64,000 bases of DNA from Algoriphagus sp. GTDB taxonomy: Bacteria > Bacteroidota > Bacteroidia > Cytophagales > Cyclobacteriaceae. The DNA lies in the NCBI RefSeq assembly GCF_013373065.1, contig NZ_JABXIN010000002.1, positions 62,001 to 126,000 on the forward strand, written 5' to 3'. This document shows, in pieces, positions 17,255 through 23,427 of the stretch. How positions within the stretch are numbered: position 1 is the first letter of the stretch; each line of letters opens with the position of its first letter. The translations under genes and the position numbers were made by a program. The notes beneath the pieces are model-generated. The model did no database searches and was not told the origin of the DNA. It saw only the letters and a list, made by a program, of their open reading frames with translations.

Positions 17255-17332
17255 AAAAAAGCCGATCATTTCTGACCGGCTTCGTAGTAGCGGGAACAGC
17301 CCCGATAGCCATCGCGGGTCGAACCTGTAACC
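17255..17332 (-). repeat. Broken copy of the tRNA-fMet 3' end plus its terminator
   Basis: Bases 17255-17299 repeat exactly the terminator and acceptor/T-arm end of the intact tRNA (17350-17394). Then 20 bases (17300-17319, beginning CCCCGATAGCC and ending ATCGCGGGT) replace GACT, after which CGAACCTGT and ACC of the tRNA resume. The inserted piece is an imperfect palindrome (CCCGAT...ATCG-GGG). No functional tRNA can form. Confidence 0.8.
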
Positions 17333-17349
17333 CCAATCTTAAATGAAAT

Positions 17350-17375
17350 AAAAAAGCCGATCATTTCTGACCGGC
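17350..17375 (-). terminator. Terminator downstream of tRNA-fMet
   Basis: The minus strand reads GCCGGTCA-GAAA-TGATCGGC followed by six Ts: an 8-bp stem with one wobble and a GAAA tetraloop. Confidence 0.88.
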
Positions 17376-17382
17376 TTCGTAG

Positions 17383-17455
<73 letters not shown>

Positions 17456-17479
17456 ATATGTTGTTTGTGAGAAGGGATT

Positions 17480-17538
17480 CCGACGAGCTACCTCCTCCCG
17501 ATAATTATCAGGACTCGGGATGCTCCATCCCGCGATAT
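17480..17538 (-). repeat. Broken copy of the tRNA-fMet 5' end with inserted palindrome
   Basis: Bases 17480-17492 and 17521-17538 match the D-arm and acceptor 5' end of the intact tRNA, including a few flanking bases (CGATAT). Between them, where the tRNA has AAC, stand 28 bases (17493-17520) containing TCCCGA ... TCGGGA with ATAATTAT inside. Part of the insert (CAGGACTCG) matches the T-arm of the same tRNA. The copy cannot fold as a tRNA. Confidence 0.75.
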
Positions 17539-17598
17539 ATTTTTAAAACTTTAGCGTATTATTTTTAGTTCCAATCACCCTTGTGGTGAATTGTGGTA

Positions 17599-17628
17599 CA
17601 AAGGTAAGGACAAACTCTCAAAAATCAA
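17599..17628 (-). promoter_or_regulatory. Promoter for the tRNA-fMet transcript
   Basis: On the minus strand, TTG (17626-17628), 19 nt, then TACCTTTG (17599-17606): an exact Bacteroidota-type promoter. The tRNA-Phe promoter at 56574-56603 has the same -7 box and spacing. Confidence 0.8.
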
Positions 17629-17629
17629 G

Positions 17630-17637
17630 TACCTTTG
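17630..17637 (+). promoter_or_regulatory. -7 element of the era-der promoter
   Basis: TACCTTTG on the plus strand, 17 bases before the era ATG. It is immediately next to the divergent tRNA promoter, so the two promoters share DNA. Confidence 0.65.
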
Positions 17638-17654
17638 TCAAAAATTTAAGAAAA

Positions 17655-18548
17655 ATGACTCCAAAATCTCATCAGGCAGGATTTGTAAACATCATCGGAA
17701 AACCCAACGTGGGCAAGTCCACCCTGATGAATATTTTGGTAGGGGAGCCCATCTCCATCATTTCTCCTAAATCCCAAACCACAAGGCACCGGATATTGGG
17801 TTTAACCAATGCAGACAATTACCAAATTGTCTTCTCCGATACTCCTGGTATGCTCAAGCCACAATATGAGCTTCACAAGAGTATGATGTCTTTTGTCAAT
17901 CTTTCCTTGGAAGATGCTGACATCATCCTTTTTGTTACAGACCTATTTGAAACGGATGCTGAAATCGAGCAAATCATTGATCGCATCAATCAATCAGGCG
18001 TACCCATATTGCTAGTCATCAATAAAATTGATTTAGCCAAAGAAGGACAGCTTGAGGAGGTAACCAATTATTGGACTTCGCGACTGAAAGCAGATACGGT
18101 CATTCCTATTTCCGCTTTAGAGAATTTCAATACCGAGCGGATTATGCAAGAAATTCTGGATCGACTCCCGGAACACCCTCCTTTTTATGATAAAGAGGAA
18201 CTAACAGATAGACCGGAGCGGTTCTTTGCTTCCGAGATTATTCGGGAGAAAATTTTCAAAAACTATAAAAAGGAAATCCCATACAGTACCGAAGTAGTGA
18301 TTGAAGATTTCCACGAAAGTCCTGATATTATTCGCATGCGAGCCAATATTTTCGTAGAGCGTAATAGTCAAAAAGGCATCATCATTGGCGAAAAAGGAAA
18401 AATGCTCAAAAAAGTCGGAATCGAAGCCCGACAAGATTTAGAAACCTTTTTCGGTAAAAAAGTCCATTTGGAAACCTTTGTGAAGGTGGAACCAGACTGG
18501 CGTAAAAACAAAAACAAACTTAGAAAATTCGGATACGACCCCTCTTGA
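17655..18548 (+). CDS. era: GTPase Era
   Basis: The 297-residue start MTPKSHQAGFVNIIG is chosen because a -7 box lies just upstream and the longer frame begins inside promoter sequence. G1 is GKPNVGKST (15-23), G3 is DTPGM, G4 is NKID, and the KH RNA-binding domain near the C-terminus has GIIIGEKGKMLKKVG. Era binds the 3' end of 16S rRNA and acts in 30S assembly. It is separated from der by one base, so they form an operon. Confidence 0.97.
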   Translation: MTPKSHQAGFVNIIGKPNVGKSTLMNILVGEPISIISPKSQTTRHRILGLTNADNYQIVFSDTPGMLKPQYELHKSMMSFVNLSLEDADIILFVTDLFETDAEIEQIIDRINQSGVPILLVINKIDLAKEGQLEEVTNYWTSRLKADTVIPISALENFNTERIMQEILDRLPEHPPFYDKEELTDRPERFFASEIIREKIFKNYKKEIPYSTEVVIEDFHESPDIIRMRANIFVERNSQKGIIIGEKGKMLKKVGIEARQDLETFFGKKVHLETFVKVEPDWRKNKNKLRKFGYDPS

Positions 18549-18549
18549 T

Positions 18550-19863
18550 ATGGCAAATATTGTAGCAATTGTAGGAAGACCTAATGTAGGAAAATCCACA
18601 CTCTTTAACCGACTGGTTGAAGAACGGAAAGCCATCGAGGACAACTTGAGTGGCGTCACCCGTGACCGTCACTATGGACATGCCCAGTGGAACGGGAAAT
18701 TTTTCTCTGTGATCGACACAGGTGGATATGTGACCGGTTCGGATGATGTATTCGAAGCGGAAATCCGCAAACAGGTGAAACTGGCGGTGGAAGAAGCCGA
18801 TGTTATATTATTTATCACCGATTGTCATGATGGACTGACAGACTTAGACAAGGAATTTGCAAATGAACTTCGAGGGACTCAAAAACCCATTTATGTCGTA
18901 GCAAACAAGGCAGATAGTGCAGACAAGGCGCTAATGGCCAGTGAATTCTATGCCTTGGGAATCAGTGATTTTGAAATTTACCCGATCGCTGCCACCAGTG
19001 GAAGTGGAACAGGAGAATTACTAGATCAGGTAGTTACTCATTTTGAAGATTCAGGAGAAGAGGATCCAGATGCAGGTATTCCAAAAATCTCCATTTTGGG
19101 AAGACCAAACGTAGGTAAGTCATCGTTCTTGAATGCACTTTTAGGAAAAGATCGATCCATCGTAACGGATGAAGCCGGTACAACACGGGATGCAATTCAC
19201 ACCCGCTACAAGCTTTTTGGACAGGATTTTATCATCACGGATACGGCCGGAATTCGTAAGAAAGCCAAAGTCAAGGAAGACATTGAGTTTTACTCAGTGA
19301 TGCGCTCGCTCCGAACTTTGGAGGAGTCGGATGTGGTCATTGTTATGGTAGATGCCTCAAGAGGATTGGAATCTCAAGACATCAACCTGATAAGCTTAGC
19401 CATCAAAAACAACAAAGGCGTCATGATCATGGTGAATAAGTGGGATTTGATCGAAAAGGACCACAAGACCATGAATAAATTCAAAGATCAGATGCTGGAA
19501 CGGTTGGGCGAACATAAATGGATTCCGATCATCTTTACTTCTGTGACCGAAAAACAACGAATCTTCCAAGCGATTGAATTGGCAGTGAAGGTTTATGAAA
19601 ACAAAAACCGCCGAATTCCAACTTCCAAGTTGAATGATGTAATGCTTCCGGAAATCGAAAATTACCCCCCTCCTGCCTGGAAAGGAAAATACATTAAGAT
19701 CAAATATGTAACCCAATTACCGACCAAAAACCCAGTATTTGCCTTCTTCTGCAACCTTCCACAATACATCAAAAGTCCTTATACCCGATTCCTTGAAAAC
19801 AGGCTTCGGGAGAACTTTGATTTCGAGGGAGTACCGGTGAAAATCGTCTATAAAAGCAAATAA
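18550..19863 (+). CDS. der: GTPase Der (EngA), double G domain
   Basis: The 437-residue protein has two consecutive GTPase domains, G1 motifs GRPNVGKST (8-16) and a second GRPNVGKSS near residue 180, NKAD and NKWD specificity motifs, and a C-terminal KH-like domain (about 350-437). Der acts in 50S subunit maturation. It begins one base after the era stop, so translation is probably coupled. Confidence 0.97.
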   Translation: MANIVAIVGRPNVGKSTLFNRLVEERKAIEDNLSGVTRDRHYGHAQWNGKFFSVIDTGGYVTGSDDVFEAEIRKQVKLAVEEADVILFITDCHDGLTDLDKEFANELRGTQKPIYVVANKADSADKALMASEFYALGISDFEIYPIAATSGSGTGELLDQVVTHFEDSGEEDPDAGIPKISILGRPNVGKSSFLNALLGKDRSIVTDEAGTTRDAIHTRYKLFGQDFIITDTAGIRKKAKVKEDIEFYSVMRSLRTLEESDVVIVMVDASRGLESQDINLISLAIKNNKGVMIMVNKWDLIEKDHKTMNKFKDQMLERLGEHKWIPIIFTSVTEKQRIFQAIELAVKVYENKNRRIPTSKLNDVMLPEIENYPPPAWKGKYIKIKYVTQLPTKNPVFAFFCNLPQYIKSPYTRFLENRLRENFDFEGVPVKIVYKSK

Positions 19864-19882
19864 AATTTATTTGAACGGACTA

Positions 19883-19914
19883 TTGCATTATTGCGAAAAC
19901 TTCTAATACATTTG
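19883..19914 (+). promoter_or_regulatory. Promoter of the acidic lipoprotein gene
   Basis: TTG (19883-19885), 21 nt, then TACATTTG (19907-19914): a full match to the Bacteroidota housekeeping consensus, 25 bases before the ATG. Confidence 0.8.
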
Positions 19915-19939
19915 CGCTGAATTAAGAAAAACACAAAAA

Positions 19940-20167
19940 ATGAAAAAGGTATTTGCAATTTTCGCAATCGCTGGCTTGATGGCAACTGCATCTTGCGGCA
20001 ACAAAGAAGTTAAAGAAGAAACTGTAGAAACAGAAGTAGTTGAAACTATTGAGGAAACTACTGAAGAGGCTGTTGAAGCTACCGAAGAAGCCGTAGAAGA
20101 TACTATGGAGCAGGTAGAAGAGACAGTTGAAGAAACTGTTGAAACTGCTACTGAGGAAGCAAAATAA
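19940..20167 (+). CDS. Small acidic lipoprotein with E/T/V repeats
   Basis: A 75-residue protein: a signal of about 18 residues ending in the lipobox TASC (cysteine near 19), then a mature part almost wholly of E, T, V and A in heptad-like units (VEETVEETVE, EEAVEATEEAVE). The pattern predicts a negatively charged, coil-like or amphipathic chain tethered to a membrane. A strong promoter and a terminator make it a single-gene unit, probably well expressed. No known function; a Lpp-like spacer or a metal/cation-binding role are guesses. Confidence 0.8.
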   Translation: MKKVFAIFAIAGLMATASCGNKEVKEETVETEVVETIEETTEEAVEATEEAVEDTMEQVEETVEETVETATEEAK

Positions 20168-20186
20168 TTTCTTCTAAACAAGATCG

Positions 20187-20217
20187 AAGAGCTCCGGAAA
20201 TTCTGGAGCTCTTTTTT
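20187..20217 (+). terminator. Terminator after the acidic lipoprotein
   Basis: The stem AAGAGCTCC / GGAGCTCTT with a roughly 9-nt loop is followed by a T run. Confidence 0.9.
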
Positions 20218-20229
20218 TATTTTAGAGAA

Positions 20230-20868
20230 ATGGATTCAACCCAAAGACTTCATCAGATTCTCCAGCAATATCTTCCTCCGAATAGTATTGATTATTGCTT
20301 GGAGCTTTGGAAAAGGAATCCCTTCAATTTTTCAGTAACTCGATCCCGAAAAAGTAAATTCGGTGATTTTCGATGGAGAAAAGATCGCCCGCTCCAAACC
20401 ATCACCATTAACGGCGACCTGAATGCTTTTCAGTTTTTAATCACCTTCATTCATGAGGTAGCACATTTGCATGCTTTTATTCGGCATGGTTTGAATATCC
20501 CTCCTCACGGAAATGAATGGAAACGAACTTTTCAGGAACTGATGAGTCCCCTTTTGAGAAAAGAGGTTTTCCCAAAGGATATCTTGATTCCCTTATCTAG
20601 ACACATGCGAAACCCGAAGGCAAGCTCTGTTGGGGATTTATTTTTGACCAAAGAATTGAATAAGTACAATTCAGCTACAGAAACGAAAACAGGGATTTTT
20701 TTGGCAGATATTCAGCCTGAAAAAGTTTTTGAATTAAATGGACGAAAATTCCGGAAAAAAGAAACCCGACGAACACGGGTTTTGTGTGAAGAAATCAGCA
20801 CGGGGAAACGTTACCTAATTTCCCAAATGGCACAAGTAAGACTGGAAATTGGTATGGCTGGAGAGTAA
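20230..20868 (+). CDS. SprT-like metalloprotease-fold protein
   Basis: The 212-residue cytoplasmic protein has the zinc motif HEVAH (75-79) within FIHEVAHLHAFIRHG, then HGNEWK, which fits the third-ligand region of SprT/SPRTN-like proteins. The C-terminal ~60 residues (FELNGRKFRKKETRRTRVL) are basic; the zinc ribbon of some relatives is not seen. Eukaryotic SPRTN cuts DNA-protein crosslinks, but bacterial SprT function is unclear. It starts just after a terminator, with TATTTTAG (near TAnnTTTG) in front. Confidence 0.85.
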   Translation: MDSTQRLHQILQQYLPPNSIDYCLELWKRNPFNFSVTRSRKSKFGDFRWRKDRPLQTITINGDLNAFQFLITFIHEVAHLHAFIRHGLNIPPHGNEWKRTFQELMSPLLRKEVFPKDILIPLSRHMRNPKASSVGDLFLTKELNKYNSATETKTGIFLADIQPEKVFELNGRKFRKKETRRTRVLCEEISTGKRYLISQMAQVRLEIGMAGE

Positions 20869-20891
20869 GGCTATCAACAAATTAATGTACT

Positions 20892-20927
20892 GATCCTACC
20901 TACTGTTTACTGCCTACTGAAACCTAC
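20892..20927 (-). repeat. Degenerate CTACTG/CAGTAG microrepeats
   Basis: Read on the minus strand this is GGGAGTAGG, then CAGTAGGCAGTAAACAGTAG and GTAGG: four to five imperfect CAGTAGG/CAGTAAA heptamers. They begin inside the scpB stop codon. They resemble the sequence after the ddl stop at 11797-11850. Confidence 0.5.
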
Positions 20928-21484
20928 TCCCGCTCTTCTCCGATCTGATTATCCGGTTGGGAAAAATCCTTTGGCTGAGGTAAATCCTGAATGGAATTGA
21001 TCCCAAAGTATTCCATGAATTTTGGGGAAGTCCCGTAGATCAAAGGCCTTCCGATTCCTTCGGATTTCCCTTTGATCTCAATAAGTTCTTTTTCCAAAAG
21101 TTTCTGAACAGAATAATCAGAATTCACACCTCGGATCTGTTCAATCTCCCCCTTGGTAACGGGTTGACGATAGGCAATGATGGAAAGTGTCTCTAATTGG
21201 GCTGTAGACAATCGCTTTTGACTTTGCTGTTTGAGCAAAATCGCAATACTTGTTTGATAAGCTGGCTTGGTAAGAAATTGATAACCTCCTGCAATTTTTT
21301 CCAAACTGAAGGAAAAGTCATCATGTTGGTACTTTTTAATCAAAAGTTCGATGGCTTCATGGATATGTTCCATCGGAACTTCCGATTCAAACATCTCGGA
21401 TAAACATTTTTGAATTTCTGCCTGCCCCAAAGGACTGGGGCTGCAGAAAATCAATGCCTCGATATGTTTGGGTAAAAAATCCAA
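20924..21484 (-). CDS. scpB: Segregation and condensation protein ScpB
   Basis: The 186-residue protein has two winged-helix domains: IEALIFCSPSPLGQAEIQKC at the start, and the diagnostic LETLSIIAYRQPVTKGEIEQ with RGVNSDYSVQKLLEK in the second. The end has GRPLIYGTSPKFMEYFG. ScpB works with ScpA and SMC in chromosome condensation; scpA is not adjacent. The gene starts 2 bases after the DksA-like gene, so they are probably co-transcribed. The stop codon lies in a microrepeat, so the extreme C-terminus may vary between strains. Confidence 0.95.
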   Translation of the reverse strand: MDFLPKHIEALIFCSPSPLGQAEIQKCLSEMFESEVPMEHIHEAIELLIKKYQHDDFSFSLEKIAGGYQFLTKPAYQTSIAILLKQQSQKRLSTAQLETLSIIAYRQPVTKGEIEQIRGVNSDYSVQKLLEKELIEIKGKSEGIGRPLIYGTSPKFMEYFGINSIQDLPQPKDFSQPDNQIGEERE

Positions 21485-21486
21485 AC

Positions 21487-21891
21487 TTATTTTTTAGCAA
21501 GTTTTGCCTCGATTGAATGCATGGTATGAGGTACCGCGCGAAGACGCTCCTTGGAAATTAATTTTCCGGTATCTACACAAACACCATAGGTGCCATTCTT
21601 GATCCGGATCAATGCATTTTCCAAATTGATGATAAACTTTTGTTGACGAGCCGCTAACTGACTGAGACTTTCACGCTCTAAGGTATCCGCTCCATCTTCC
21701 AGTAGCTTAGAGGTAGACGCCGTATTGTCTGTACCGCTGTCATTCTTTTTGCTTAAAGATTCTTTAAGCATATTGAGTTCCTCACGTGCAACTGCAAGTT
21801 TATTCAAAATGATCTCTTCAAATTCCTTCAATTCCTCTGGGGAATAGGTTGTTTTCTCTTCCTGGCTCATAGTATTCTGATTAGATGTCAA
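21487..21891 (-). CDS. DksA/TraR-family protein without a zinc site
   Basis: The 134-residue protein has an N-terminal helical coiled-coil part (PEELKEFEEIILNKLAVAREEL ... to about 100) and a C-terminal part aligned to the DksA zinc finger (NGTYGVCVDTGKLISKERL, then RAVPHTMHSIEAK). Of the four zinc cysteines only the first remains; the others are T, S and A in a straightforward alignment. Such cysteine-poor members are common in Bacteroidota. DksA relatives enter the RNA polymerase secondary channel and modulate transcription. An ATG seven codons in (MSQEEKTT) is an alternative start. Confidence 0.88.
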   Translation of the reverse strand: MTSNQNTMSQEEKTTYSPEELKEFEEIILNKLAVAREELNMLKESLSKKNDSGTDNTASTSKLLEDGADTLERESLSQLAARQQKFIINLENALIRIKNGTYGVCVDTGKLISKERLRAVPHTMHSIEAKLAKK

Positions 21892-22048
21892 TACATTGAC
21901 GTACTGGGTATTTTAAAGTTCCCTAAAATACGCGGGTGATCTGAATTACAAAAATTTAATGATGGATTCATTTCAAAAAAATCTCCTTAATTATGGCAGA
22001 AAAGCCATTTTTTACCCTATTTCGACCCAAGAAAATCCAAATATTGTC

Positions 22049-23116
22049 ATGAAAACCAAACTCATTCTTAGCATATTCTTTGGCGTTCTTCTTTGGTCAT
22101 GCAGCCAGAATACTGAAAATCAAGAAGTTAAAACAACTCCAACGAAACAGGCAGACTTTGCTTTAGCAATCCATGGAGGTGCGGGGACAATTCTCAAAGA
22201 AAATATGACTCCAGAGCAGGATGCTGCTTATCGCGCCAAATTGAAAGAAGCGCTGGATGCTGGCTACGCCGTATTGGAATCCGGATGTACAGCTTTGGAT
22301 GCTGTCGTATCAGCAGTGATGGTTATGGAAGACAGCCCACTTTTTAATGCAGGAAAAGGTGCCGTTTTTACCAATGAAGGAAAAAATGAAATGGATGCAG
22401 CCATCATGAATGGAATAGATCGAAATGCCGGTGCTGTGGCGGGATTAACCAAGGTAAAAAACCCAATCACAGCGGCACGGGCGGTCATGGAGAATTCTCC
22501 CCATGTCTTTATGACCGGTGCAGGTGCCGAACAGTTTGCTGAGGAGCAAAATCTAGAATTTGTTTCTCCTGATTATTTCTACACAGATTTCCGATTCGAA
22601 CAACTGGAAAAAATTCGGGAAACAGAAAAAACTGAATTAGACCACAGTTCACTTTTGGAGATGGAACTGGGAGATCCATTTTTCAAGGATAGAAAATTTG
22701 GGACCGTCGGGGCAGTAGCGCTGGATAAAAATGGAAACATTGCTGCTGCAACTTCTACTGGGGGAATGACGAATAAACGCTATGGACGTGTAGGAGATGT
22801 ACCTATTATCGGTGCAGGAACTTATGCAGATAATGAAACTTGTGCCGTTTCCGCCACGGGTCACGGCGAATATTTTATCCGAAATGTCGTGGGTCATGAA
22901 ATCGCCTCTTTGATCCGCTATGGAAGAAAAAGTCTTTCCGAAGCAGCAGATGAAGTGGTGATGAAGCAATTGGTTGAAATGGGCGGTTCGGGTGGAATTA
23001 TTTCCATTGACCGCAATGGAAATATCGCCATGCCGTTCAATTCTGAAGGAATGTACAGAGGGTATCGAAAAGCAGGAGAAGAGGCCAAAACCTTTATTTA
23101 CAAGGACGAAAATTGA
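22049..23116 (+). CDS. Isoaspartyl peptidase/L-asparaginase (Ntn hydrolase), lipoprotein-type
   Basis: The start MKTKLILSIFFGVLLWSCSQ is chosen because it gives a lipoprotein signal; the frame is open for 30 codons before it. The 356-residue product matches type 2 (plant-type) asparaginases: FALAIHGGAGT at the start, GCTALDAVVSAVMVMEDSPLFNAG, and the autocleavage site with nucleophile threonine in KFGTVGAVALD. ATSTGGMTNKRYGRVGD forms the substrate pocket. The enzyme clears isoaspartyl dipeptides, here at a membrane outside the cytoplasm. Confidence 0.93.
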   Translation: MKTKLILSIFFGVLLWSCSQNTENQEVKTTPTKQADFALAIHGGAGTILKENMTPEQDAAYRAKLKEALDAGYAVLESGCTALDAVVSAVMVMEDSPLFNAGKGAVFTNEGKNEMDAAIMNGIDRNAGAVAGLTKVKNPITAARAVMENSPHVFMTGAGAEQFAEEQNLEFVSPDYFYTDFRFEQLEKIRETEKTELDHSSLLEMELGDPFFKDRKFGTVGAVALDKNGNIAAATSTGGMTNKRYGRVGDVPIIGAGTYADNETCAVSATGHGEYFIRNVVGHEIASLIRYGRKSLSEAADEVVMKQLVEMGGSGGIISIDRNGNIAMPFNSEGMYRGYRKAGEEAKTFIYKDEN

Positions 23117-23129
23117 TCTAAAAGAATTA

Positions 23130-23165
23130 AAAAGCCGGTTAAACATAAATTTAACCGGCTTTTTA
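23130..23165. terminator. Bidirectional terminator
   Basis: A perfect 14-bp stem (AAAAGCCGGTTAAA / TTTAACCGGCTTTT, loop of about 6 nt) with A and T runs on its two sides. It serves both the peptidase gene and the small convergent gene. Confidence 0.92.
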
Positions 23166-23187
23166 GCTTGTGGAATACTCTACAAAA

Positions 23188-23358
23188 TCAAGCAACTGCT
23201 TTCTCTTGATTTAATAATTTTTCAAGGCGCTTTTTCAAAATCAATTCATCGGCATCAATTCGATACTTCATTTTTAGATATTGAACAACGTCAGCAAGTG
23301 ACTTTGATTCTTCCACGCAAAATTGTTTTAGGGCATTATTGATTATTCCGGGTTCCAT
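23188..23358 (-). CDS. Small hypothetical protein (56 aa)
   Basis: The minus strand encodes a 56-residue protein from ATG 23358 to TGA 23188: MEPGIINNALKQFCVEESK followed by a charged helical stretch (LADVVQYLKMKY, then LKKRLEKLLNQEKAVA). Base order, spacing from the terminator and the amphipathic helix-like pattern support a real gene. It has one cysteine and no signal peptide. It resembles small helical proteins of unknown role; a DNA- or protein-binding adaptor is only a guess. Confidence 0.6.
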   Translation of the reverse strand: MEPGIINNALKQFCVEESKSLADVVQYLKMKYRIDADELILKKRLEKLLNQEKAVA

Positions 23359-23427
23359 AATATGAGTGATTAATTACTCTAATCTACTGATTTTTAGTGA
23401 CTCATGTTTTATGATTTAGAAAAAAAA

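Noticed and set aside
17583-17654. N-terminal extension of Era from an upstream GTG.
   Set aside because: It would run through the overlapping promoters; the ATG at 17655 gives the normal Era N-terminus.
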